A stretch of DNA of 64,000 bases from Flaccisagitta enflata (taxonomy: Eukaryota > Chaetognatha > Sagittoidea > Aphragmophora). This document shows, piece by piece, positions 11,641 to 22,000 of this stretch. The position numbers and the translations under genes were made by a program. Location: contig OZ231127.1 in the NCBI GenBank assembly GCA_965153355.1, positions 22,196,001 through 22,260,000 on the forward strand. The letters run 5' to 3'. Position 1 is the stretch's first letter. Every line of letters starts with the position of its first letter. The notes below the pieces were generated by a model, which worked only from the letters and a program-made list of their open reading frames with translations, searched no databases and was not told where the DNA came from.

Positions 11641-11970
11641 ATAAATGTCATCAAGACACGTCAATGACACGAGACAATTGTAAGACTTGGGGAGACATTG
11701 AGTAGACTCGGGGAGACATTGAGAAGACTCAGGAAGACAGAGGACTCGGTAAAACGTCATTGAGCAGACTCAAGACTGGGGGGAAAACATAAGCAAGACT
11801 CAGTAGAACATCATTGACAATATATGGGACAACAGCATTGACAAGAGCAGGGACTCGACAATGGCGTTATCCCCACACTCATTACTCATCAACATCTTTG
11901 TCCCCTCTTTCATAGGTCTCATAGCCAAAACAGTAAATGACACTGTCCCTCCTAAAACAGTCACTATTTT

Positions 11971-12663
11971 AGTTGCGTGCTACGCAACTCTACACCCCGC
12001 TATGTTGGTCCATTGGTTGGTCAGTTTGTTGGTCAGTCCCCTTTTTGGGCAGCAGCCCCAAAGGGCCGATGTCCTGTAGGACACAGGGGTGAACCGTTAC
12101 GTCCGTCTGACATTACGTACGTACGTACGTACGTCCCCCCCCCCTCCGAAGCTTCTCGAGCCTCTCAGGCCTCAAATCTGGCCTCTCAGGCCTCAAATCT
12201 GGCCTCTCAGGCCTCAAATCTGGCCTCTCAGGCCTCAAATCGAGCCTCTCAGGCCTCAAATCCAGCCTCTCAGGCCTCAAATCCAGCCTCTCAGGCCTCA
12301 AATCCAGCCTCTTGGGCCTCAAATCCAGCCTCTTGGGCCTCAAATCCAGCCTCTTGGGCCCTAGATCCAGCCTCTCAGACCTCAAATTCTCATTGAATAA
12401 TATGTCAGACAGACGTAACGGTTTACCCCTGTGTCCTACAGGACATCGGCCCTTTGGGGCCACTGCCCTGCTCTCACTCCACTTCTCCAGCTAATCACTC
12501 CAAGCAGGGCATTGGGTACCGCTGACCATGTGCGATCCTTGGATGACTTGTTACTTTTTCGGCGTTTTTTGAGCTTTGAGCATACGGCTCCTGCCCAGAT
12601 GCCCTAGTGACCTTCTCCAGCACTGCTCCTGCCCACCATGCCCCTAGGGCGCAAGTGGTATCC
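11971..12663. mobile_element. Family-1 element carrying a nested inverted-repeat/minisatellite element
   Basis: The left end is a perfect hairpin, AGTTGCGT-gct-ACGCAACT (11971-11989), followed by CTCTACACC. The right end is GTGGTATCCGGCC next to TTTTCATTCTC. Comparison with the empty paralog near 6045-6075 shows the whole 693 bp is an insertion and fixes its boundaries to a few bases. Inside, at about 12051-12470, sits a second structure: about 65-bp inverted repeats around a 21-bp minisatellite. Confidence 0.72.
12051..12470. repeat. About 65-bp inverted repeats flanking a 21-bp minisatellite
   Basis: The left arm contains GGGCCGATGTCCTGTAGGAC (12062) and the right arm its inverted version GTCCTACAGGACATCGGCCC (12432-12451). 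Between them are about ten copies of a 21-bp unit containing CTCTCAGGCCTCAAATCTGG (12160-12390). A related arm plus degenerate copies of the same repeat lies at 51001-51420. Confidence 0.85.
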
Positions 12664-12770
12664 GGCCTTTTCATTCTCTTAACAACCATACCAAATACCA
12701 GCATATCAAGACACTTGAGAAACAGAGAGAAGAGAGAGAGAGAGGACGATTTCATCAAGAGGCTCACATG

Positions 12771-13755
12771 TCTTATTTCCAGACCAACGCAAGGCTGACA
12801 TGGCAATATCAGTTCATGAGGGACTAGCAATTGATATTATTGCTATCAAATGTTGGGGGAGATATAATTGCTTAAAAATTTGGTTTGTGAAAATAGGCTG
12901 ACTTTTTTTATCCCATTTAAACGTGTCCACCCAAAGTGGCGTTCGCTCTCTATTTTCCTGTAACAAATTGTAACAGTTCTTAATTATCCCTTTTCTTGAG
13001 GCCCATTGAGTTGTTTTATTGATCATTTTAAGTGATCATGGCTGTTTGGTCATACTTGATTGATATTGTCTTGCCAAAAACATGAACTGTCCAAATTTGT
13101 ACTTTTTGTGCACCTGAAAGTGATTACTGAAAAGAAGGCAATTTCGGACAAATTTGAAAGCAATGGCATAACAAGTTAATTTCATCCTCATTATGGGTGA
13201 AATAGTGGACTAATATGGGCTCAGATTCGCCCCCATTTCACAAGAAAGACATCCCAAAAAAATTGCGCGAAAAAATTCAAAGATGGAAGAGTTATGATAA
13301 AATCTTGAATTTCGAGCAATCACGGTTTTTCTACTATTTAATTGTCCCATCCACGTTAATTTAAGAAAATCATATTTTTTTCAAAAAAAGTGGTAATTTT
13401 GATAGCAACGGCCCTACGCTTGTTGGCCCTAACTAGTGGATTGCATACAAGATGAATTCCGCTTGTTTGTTTGTGTTTTCACACTCAAAGGGGAGAATAT
13501 TTAAATTTAAGAAAACTACGGTTCTTCTGCAATTTTCACAAAAATCGTCGATTTGGCGTATCGGCCCAGATCAATAAGGATATCTCTCACCATTAAGCTT
13601 TGGCAATACCCAAATCTAATCCCCCGGACATCGACGTTCATGTTTCTGTCATAGTCAACCAGAAATATCTGATTCTAAAAATATGATTTTTCAGGGCCAG
13701 AAGTGGTGTTGCCTTCAGTATTGTCAGTGGCAAGGCTCGGCACCAGCGGACAAAC
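12771..13755. other. Gene-free AT-rich sequence
   Basis: About 1 kb without recognisable genes or tandem repeats. Only a short inverted pair, TTGCTATCAAA near 12840 and TTTGATAGCAA near 13400, stands out and is too weak to call an element. Confidence 0.5.
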
Positions 13756-14560
13756 GACGTGACCATGGCATTGACAAGAGTTGAAAAAATACTATTGACA
13801 AAAGTTGAAACAATATCATTGACAAGAGTTGGGACAATACCATTGACAAGAGTTGGGACAATACCATTGACAAGAGTTGGGACAATACCATTGACAAGAG
13901 TTGAGACAATGCCATTGACAAGAGTTAGGACAATACCATTGACAAAAGTTGGGACAATACCATTGACAAGAGTTGAGACAATACTATTGACAAAAGTTAA
14001 GAGAATGCCATTGACAAGAGTTGGGACAATACCATTGACAAAGGTTGAGACAATGCCATTGACAAGAGTTGAGACAATAGTGACAAGAAGTTGAGACAAT
14101 ACTGCCATTGACAAGTTGAGACAATACCATTGACAGAGTTGAGACAATGCCATTGACAAGAGTTGGGACAATACCATTGACAAAAGTTGAGACAATACCA
14201 TTTACAAGAGTTAGGTCAATATCATTGACAAAAGTTGAGACTATGACATTGACAAGAGTTAGGACAATACCATTGACAAAAGTTGAGACAATGCCATTGA
14301 CAAGAGTTGGGACAATACCATTGACAAAAGTTGAGACAATACCATTGACAAGATTTAGAACTATACCATTGACAAAAGTTGGGACAATGCCATTGACAAG
14401 AATTCGGACTATACCATTGACAAATGTTGAGACTATGCTGTTGACAAGAGTTAGGTTTATGACATTGACTTGGAAGTTGGGACTATGACATTGACAAGAG
14501 TTAGGACTATAGCTTTGTTGAGCTAAGGTTAGGACTATGACATTGACAAGAGTTGGGAGA
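13756..14560. repeat. 24-bp minisatellite array
   Basis: About 33 copies of a 24-bp unit (CCATTGACAAGAGTTGGGAC plus AATA), with length variants in the second half. Frames of 110-196 residues can be read on both strands but are pure repeat. Confidence 0.95.
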
Positions 14561-15471
14561 GAGCACTGCAACACGACACCAACGCTTCATGAAAATGCTT
14601 TCCCAGCCCAGAAAAGGGTCCCGGTCAGGAAGGTCCCGGTCGCTGTCGCTGTAATGACGATCGGCAAACCCGACGCGATCCCAAAAATGTCATGGTCGTG
14701 ATCCAGAAATACCACTACATTACAAATAATTGTGAGGTTGTCGTTGTCTTGCTGAGAGAGAGAACTGCACTAACATCGACACGACATCGCCACTATTAAA
14801 ATGTCTTTTAGCGGTTATCGCTATAAAAGTCACGATCATTGAGTGATTTCTCTGTCAGTTGTCTATGCGTCGTTGTCCTGATGTTCATCCATAGACGTGT
14901 CCATGAACGTGCGTCCTAAGTCGTTTTCCCCCTTATCATTTGTCCATAGTCGTTGTCACATAGTTGTTGTCACATGATCGTTGTCACATAGCCGTTGTCC
15001 TGTACTACCGTTGTCATAGCCGTTGTCATAGTCATTGTCCACACAATCATTGTCACATAGTCATTGTCACATAGTCATTGTCACATAGTCATTGTCACAT
15101 AGTCATTGTCCCATAGTTGTTGAGTCGTTGTGTTGTTGTCCCATAGTCGTTGTCCCATAGTCGTTGTTGTGTCATATAGTCATTTGTCCATAGATTGACA
15201 GAAATGCCAGTGTGGCGGTCGCAGTCATTTCATTAATTTCCGATGACCACATCACGTGACCACGACATGTAACCACCAATCTCATTCCATGATCGGTTCA
15301 GGATCGCGTCGTTGTCACATCGTTGTCGTTGTCGTGGTCTTTACCGAGAGAGAGAGAGAGAGAGAAAGTACACTAACAACGACACGACATCAACTTCGAT
15401 GATTTTTCCTTTGAGAAGCTCCAACCAAGAAATGTCGTCGTTGTCGTGGTCAAGTCGTTGTCATGGTCTTT

Positions 15472-15526
<55 letters not shown>

Positions 15527-15665
15527 ACTAACAACGACACGACATCGCCCACTAGTGAAAAGTCAAAAATCATCGAAGTTTCAATGATTTTCAAAAATCT
15601 GCTATCGAAGTTCAATGGTTTTTTCATGAAACTCAACTTAGAAATGTCATTGCCTAATTTTCCTG
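14561..15665. repeat. 14-bp CATAGTCATTGTCA repeats and duplicated GA-bearing block
   Basis: Imperfect copies of CATAGTCATTGTCA occupy 14940-15180. An approximately 120-bp block with TCGTGGTCTTTA.CGAGAGA and a (GA)n tract occurs twice (about 15310-15420 and 15440-15560). No gene is seen. Confidence 0.8.
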
Positions 15666-15666
15666 C

Positions 15667-17708
15667 TTCAAGAGTACAGTCGACTGGGGACTGTAATTTT
15701 CAGCTTTCTGGACTAGTAAACGCAACTCGATGAGATACTGCACGACAAGACAGCAATTTCAAGCCAAAAAATTTTCAATATTGTTTAATGAAGACATAAC
15801 TTATTAATATTATGTGGTAGATGATGATGATAACAATGAATGATAATAACAACAAAATCTTAGAAAAATATTTAAAATTTTTTCCAAAAAAAAATTTTTC
15901 AAAAAATTTAAAAATTTAAAAAATTTAAAAAAAAAAATTTAAAAAAATTTAAAAAAAAATTTTTAAAAAATTTTTAAAAAATTTTTTCAAAATTTCAAAA
16001 ATTTTTCAAAAATTTTTAAAATATTTTAAAAAATTTTTAAAATGTGAAGTCATGGTGTGAAGTCCATGATAGCATGTTGAAGTCATGATGGCATATCCTT
16101 GAAGTCCATGATGGCATACCTTGAAGTCCATGATGATATACCTTGAAGTCCATGATGACATACCTTGAAGTCCATGGTGGCATACCTTGAAGTCCATGGT
16201 GGCATACCTTGAAGTCCATGGTGGCATACCTTGATGTCCATGGTGGCATACCTTGATGTCCATGGTGGCATACCTTGATGTCCATGGTGGCATACCTTGA
16301 TGTCCATGGTGGCATACCTTGATGTCCATGGTGGCATACCTTGATGTCCATGGTGGCATACCTTGATGTCCATGGTGGCATACCTTGATGTCCATGGTGG
16401 CATACCTTGATGTCCATGGTGACATACCTTGATGTCCATGGTGGCATACCTTGATGTCCATAGTGGCATGCGTTCCAAGTCATGATGGCATACCTTGAAG
16501 CAAGAGTGTATAATGTTGAAGTGGCATTTTGATTTTATTCCCCCCTGCATTTGATTTTCTTCCCCTTGACGCGTTGTGGCGATTTACGAAATCATTGATT
16601 TTTTAACCTCAAAGCTATAAAACAACAGTATATTTTGGTTTTAATAGTATTAGAAATTGTGTTTGTAATGATTACATTTACGTTTGGTACTGCCAAAAGT
16701 GTTAAATCTTCAAAAATTTACTATTTTCTTTTTCAGCTTTTGATTTTCTTTACATCTCCAAACCCTTTGATTTTATTAGAAAAGAATGTGTCTCTACTTC
16801 CTGCTGTGAAGTCCATGATGGCATTCCTTGAAGTCCATGATGGCATGCTTGATGATCCATGATGGCAAACCTAAAGAAACAGATATAATGAATGAAGAGT
16901 AAAATTTTCATCAACTCAAATCTATTTTTATAAAATCAGGATGTAATAAAATGAGCAAGTAAAGAACTCCAATCCTCTATATAAATCTAAGTCCTATTGA
17001 CATATTACACCATTAATAAGCTAATATCTTATAAACCAGACTTCCGATTTAATCGAATTTTGCAGGGGCAGTTCAGTTAATATCCTTTACTTTGCAAATT
17101 AAAAATTCACATAACTTTGCTACCCTTTACCTATACTGTAAATCGCCTAAGTCATAGTAACATATTATTACATAAATAAGCTAATTTCTTAGACTTCAGA
17201 TTTAATTCGAATTTTGCAGGGGTTACTTATTTACTACCCTCTACTTGTGTACCAAATCAGAAAAAAATTCACACACCTTTACTAACCTTTGCCTATGTAA
17301 ATTGCCTAAGTCCTAACAACATACTACTACATAAATAAGCTAATATCTCAGGAACCAGACCTCAGATTTAATTCGAATTTTGCAGGGGTTGTTTATTTAC
17401 TACCTTCTGCTTGTATACCAAATTAAAAAAAAATTCATAAACCTTTACTACCCTCTACCTATGTAAACCACCTAAGTCCCAGCTAAATATTACTACAAAA
17501 GTAATAGGCAAAGAATAGTAAAAGTTAATGAATTTTTCTGAAAGTTGGTATACAAGCTCCCATTGACATAAAAATAACACTGGTAAAGTTTCATGAACTT
17601 CTGAGGTCTGGTTCAAAAGATATAAGAAGGTTTTAAACGCCAACAACGACAGACTACACGATCAGGTCCATCACATAGTCACCGACGAAAACTGTTCGTC
17701 GGGGACAA
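15667..17708 (+). mobile_element. Helentron-associated-like non-autonomous element, copy A
   Basis: Homologous over its whole length to 25297-26790 and in the same orientation. Its parts in order are: a decayed ACAGTCCCC hairpin (ACAGTCGACTGGGGACTGTA at 15677), an A-rich tract, a 22-bp satellite (about 16120-16490), a unique spacer, and three 150-165 bp tandem repeats containing ACATAAATAAGCTAAT and GAATTTTGCAGGGG (about 17000-17450). It ends in the hairpin CCGACGAA-aactg-TTCGTCGG (17682-17702) followed by GGACAAAAAA. Central repeats of this length and a terminal hairpin are typical of Helentron-associated elements (HINE, DINE-1 and pearl-like). That assignment is inferred. It lies in the second intron of the kinesin gene. 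Confidence 0.7.
16085..16500. repeat. 22-bp satellite inside element copy A
   Basis: About 18 copies of a 22-bp unit (CCTTGATGTCCATGGTGGCA plus TA) with an edge subfamily GAAGTCCATGATGGCATACC. The same satellite with small changes fills the equivalent place in copy B. Confidence 0.95.
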
Positions 17709-17709
17709 A

Positions 17710-17865
17710 AAAGATAGAAAGAAAGAAAGAAAGAAAAAGAAAGAAAGCAAGAAAGAAAGCAAGAAAGAAAGCAAGAAAGAAAGCAAGAAAGAAAGCAAGA
17801 AAGAAAGCAAGAAAGAAAGCAAGAGAGAAAGCAAGAAAGAAAGTAAAAAAACAAGAAAGAAAGAA
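17710..17865. repeat. GAAA-rich 12-bp repeat
   Basis: (AGAAAGAAAGCA)n of about ten copies begins directly after the terminal hairpin of element copy A. Confidence 0.95.
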
Positions 17866-17899
17866 AAATTTATGGAATCAACCACCGACATCTGCTTAC

Positions 17900-18626
17900 C
17901 GATACATGATGCCGGGATTATCAGGAGTTCCAAGCATGGTAAAGGTCTTCCCCGCGCCGGTAGCGCCGTAGGCGAAAACGGAACAATTAAATCCTTTGAG
18001 TAACGCGTCAATGACGTCACTCTTGACGCACTCGTCGAAGATCTCCTGATTGGCCGCTTGAGGGTCGAAGACTCGATCGAAGGCGTAGCGAATGTCTCGA
18101 TGCGGACGACCGCGAGACGAATGATCGCGCGGTCCGCCGAAGAAGACGCTCTTTCGGCGGTTGTTACTCCGAGGAGACCAGCCAACGCGATCCTCATCCG
18201 CGGGATCGAAGACTAACATCTTCTTATCCACCACTTTTACGGCCAGCAAGTTTCCGCGACTGCCTTCCCGCCGCTCGTGTGACTAATGCAATGAGGACAA
18301 GAGAAAAAACGATATCACAGGAAAAATGCATTTCTGCAACATTTAGATATCGCAAAACGGAGAAAATGGCAACAACGACGCATAATGACACAAGTGTACA
18401 TAATGACACAAGTGTACATAATGACACAAGTGTACATAATGACAAGTGTTACGAAGCAATGTGCGAGTTTCACGAGACTAACCTGCAACGGTCTTACTCT
18501 AACGATGACATTCATATTGACGCGGAAATTGCCCGGTGCATTTTTCGTCGACTGTTTTTCTGCGGCGCCCGATACCGCGTTGGTATCAGACGCCGCCTCC
18601 TCCATTTCCTCAGAAACGGGCTCCAT
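17900..18626 (-). CDS. KIF18: KIF18-type kinesin, first two exons of the motor domain (3' part not seen)
   Basis: Kinesin-8 motors walk to microtubule plus ends and limit their length in mitosis. Exon 1 is 18483-18626 (48 codons from ATG, ending in NVIVRVRPLQ). Exon 2 is 17900-18282, its acceptor chosen because it keeps the frame into NLLAVKVVDKKMLVFDP. The first beta strand (VIVRVRP), the HILVFDP-like segment and the P-loop GATGAGKT (residues 154-161, K160) are present and resemble KIF18A more than KIF19. The segment ends at PGIMY, about half-way through the motor, at a good donor (GTAAGC). No later kinesin exon can be seen in the remaining 17.9 kb, which is all repeats. The gene is either interrupted by a very long intron or truncated. 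Intron 1 has a small 18-bp repeat. Confidence 0.88.
18385..18445. repeat. 18-bp tandem repeat in kinesin intron 1
   Basis: Three and a half near-perfect copies of ATGACACAAGTGTACATA. Confidence 0.95.
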
Positions 18627-19069
18627 CCCAAAACATGCGCGGCGTCATTAATGAGCCTCCCTGATTATTCTGTTACAATTTAGTCGTTTGAGGCGAAGGC
18701 ACTGAAGGGTCTTGTTAGGCACATAGTAGTGTTCATTCGTTGTTCCATTGATATTCTATATCATAATCATGTTGTAACTTGTAACATCTCTGTAGACTTG
18801 TTTTTAAAAAATTCAAGTAAAATTATTCAACCTATAAAAGAAGCGGTATCATTCTTTTTCTTTTCGAGCGTCGATGAAGTATTCAGACATATTGCAGGAA
18901 ACTGGCGTACCACATGGTACAAGGATTTTACACCGACATAAGATGGCGATGTAGAACGATAAAGAATACATTCCGCGTGGAATATGGTTTACAGTAGGAC
19001 TAGAGAGTTAAGTTTTACATCTGGCATCTGACGTAAGTCAAGCGTCGATTTCAAGACGGTTACATCGCA

Positions 19070-22000
19070 TCAATCGACTTTCCTCACGCCCAACTTGAGC
19101 GCGCCGCCACCACCCGCGCTTTTGGCCTGCCTCTTCTTCTCCATTTCTTGTTTCCTCTGTTCTCTCTTCTGCTTCATCAAATCGGCTTTGGAAGTGGAAG
19201 CGTTCGTCGATGACGCGCCGCTTCCACTTCCGCCCTCATCTCCACCCCACGCTCCCCACCCGTCATCGGCGTCGCTACTGGAAGGCGTGTCCATGGCCGC
19301 CATTTTGGCGGTGGTGGAGACGACAGATGGCGGCGGCGGCGTTTGGCGGTGCGTCGACACCGGTTTGGGACTAGACGATTTTGACTTTGACAAGTTGAGA
19401 CTCGTCTTTTTCACGACACTGCCGGCGCCGGGCAAATCGTCGAAAAACGAGTCGGAATTGGGATCAAGTTTTGCCGCCGTCGATAACGAAGATGGAAACG
19501 TGGAGGAGTTCGCTGGCGCCAACGAAGCGCCCGAATTGACGCTGGCAGATGGCGTGGAATCCCAATTGTAGGAGCTGGCGGGTTTCACGTCGCCGTCAAA
19601 GGGCGCGAAATCGTCGTTACCCCAACCGTCGGAGGCGATGGTGGTGTTCGCGGCTGGGACTGCGGCTGAAGCGGCGGCGGGAGGAGTCGACGACTTCTTG
19701 GAATGTAGAGACGCGGCGGGAGGATTGTCTGGAAAGAGAAAAAGAGAATCGCGGTTAAACCGTTTCAATATGTCACAAATTGTCCCTTAAACCATTGGTA
19801 GGTGACGCAACGCCATCCTGTTTAACGAAGGGGATCCAACGCCATTTGGGACTAAGGACACAGAGACATGCAAAATTCGAAATTTTGTTTCGATAACGAC
19901 TTTTCTGACGAGCCAACCTGGTTGAGAGGACATGTCGCCAAAATCTTCCCAGCCTTCATCGTCGAAGTCGTTCCATCCAGAATCCATGTTAGACTCGACA
20001 TTGAGCGACTTCGTCATCGTCGTCGTCTTGTTAGCGGGTTTATCGTCGTCCCCAAAGTCATCCCAACCTTGATCATCGTCATCCCATCCATCATTAGCAT
20101 CGTCTTTTTTAGGTGGCGGCGCGACCGACGGTTGCCACGCAGATCCCGAGGAAGCAGGGGTGGACTTGGGAACATTCGTCTCGATTTTAGGATTGGCAGA
20201 TGATGGCTGTGTCGCAACGAAGATAAAAATTGTTAAGATAATATATTCAATCGTAGTACTGATTAATCCACATTGTAGAAGAGGAACAGATGTAGATCAG
20301 ACTTGCAATTTGTCAGATAGAATTTGTCAGATAGAAGCAGTAATTTGTCAAAAAGAATAAACAAAGGATACTAACAGAAAAGAAATGCCAATCTCAAATT
20401 CAGTTCAATGCTTACGTTTTGGAAAAATTCAGTGAAACCCAGGGGCTTTGCAGTCAAAATAAATCAACCAACTAGGCATCAGATAAGCAAAAGTTCACAG
20501 AAATAACATTTTTAGTCGGCCTCACCTTTGTAGCGGCAGTTGGCGACATTTTAGACGAGGAATTGCCGACACGCGACCCCGTTGGCGAAGAAACTGTGGT
20601 GGTGGTCGCGGTCGTTGAGGTGGATGCTGAAGTGGAGGCAGTGGGCGTGGCCCCTTTGGAATAAATTTTGGAAGTGAGCGAGCCAACGCCACCCATCGCC
20701 CATCCGGCCCAAGAAGCAACCGCTGACGCTTGCTGGACATTACCGCTGTTAACGTCCTTTTCTGCATTGGGAGGAATTTACGAGAAATTGGTCAGAACTA
20801 AACTGAAGGATCATTCATTATCTAATATCATTCCTCAACATCTATGCTGTCCCTTTAAAGAACAAGACCGGATACACGGCTACCAAAGTCGCGTGCGGGT
20901 GGGCAGGGGCAATATTTGAGGTCACTAGACCATTTGGGCGGGATAAGTGAGGTCAAAAAAATAAAATCATAAAAAAAAATTAAATGTGACCGACCAACCG
21001 GCCAACCGACCAACCGACGGACAAAGCGGGTTGTAGAGTCGCGTGCACACGACTAAAAATCATTACCATCAATGCTATTCCTTTTTGAAGAAAACTGTTA
21101 TCCATTAGGATCGACAACCATTTCTTTTACTCAAAACCAACCAGCAAAATAGGCCTTGCATATGTATATAAAATTTTTTGCAAGAAGAGATAATGAACGA
21201 CTTCTGGCCCAATGAGTTTGTAACACTTGTAACATTAATCAAAGGATTTTACGATTTTAAAACTTTTTCTTTAACTAGGCGAAATTCTCACCCTTAAGTG
21301 AACTGTAATCAGGGCTAATGCGATTATCGTTATCTCACCGATTTCTGCCGCTTGTTCTGGATGTTCTGACACTTTTTCCAGCTTGGCGACGAACAACTTG
21401 ATTGCCTTAAAGGCCTGATCGCGGACGCCCTTCTCCGGGTCCCGAGTTGAGAGCGCCAGTGGAGGAATAATCTTCGAGGCTACGTCGTTGAGAGTGTAAT
21501 AATTGTGAGTGGCCGCCAGCGCCAGGACACCCGCTTGACGCGCGGGCGGAAAGGGATCGCGAAGAGCGCGACTAAACGCCGATATCAAAACCTATTGGGT
21601 ATATTAAAAAATTCATCATCGACTCATAGTTGTCAACTAAAATATGGTTGTCTAAATCATGTGTCTAAAACATATGTGTCTAAAACATGCAGAGTTACAC
21701 ATCAAAATTCACAAAAGAAAATGTTACCATTTTACTTTGAAGTATGGTAGATCAATTTAAAAAGTTTTATGGAAAAAATAGACATATGTTGCAAATTTTC
21801 ATAGGGCTAAGTTGAGAATTCTGCTCAATTTAAAGATGCGAAGATGGTTATACTAATAAATCTTGGAGACTGAATAGTGTGTAGTGTGTAGTGTGCAGTG
21901 TGTAGTGCAAAAAGTCTAATTCTTACCCACAAGAATTTTTGCATCAGTGCTACTGAAATTTTGTCTACACTACATCGCTGCAAACTCCACTACATCGCTG

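Larger units (their letters stand above)
11641..12770. repeat. Second copy of the 5.8-6.2 kb block, split by an insertion
   Basis: The left part (11641-11970) matches 5791-6055, including GCATTGACAAGAGCAGGGAC and CTCATAGCCAAA. The right part (12664-12770) matches 6070-6160, including ACAACCATACCAAATACCA. The sequence between, 11971-12663, is absent from the other copy. Confidence 0.8.

Noticed and set aside
13638-14574. Frames of 110-196 residues on both strands (Val-Asn-Gly-Ile repeats)
   Set aside because: A 24-bp unit is divisible by three, so open frames arise on both strands by default.
19095-19571. 158-residue plus-strand frame
   Set aside because: It is antisense to SCYL1 exon 9, whose own frame matches the family C-terminus.
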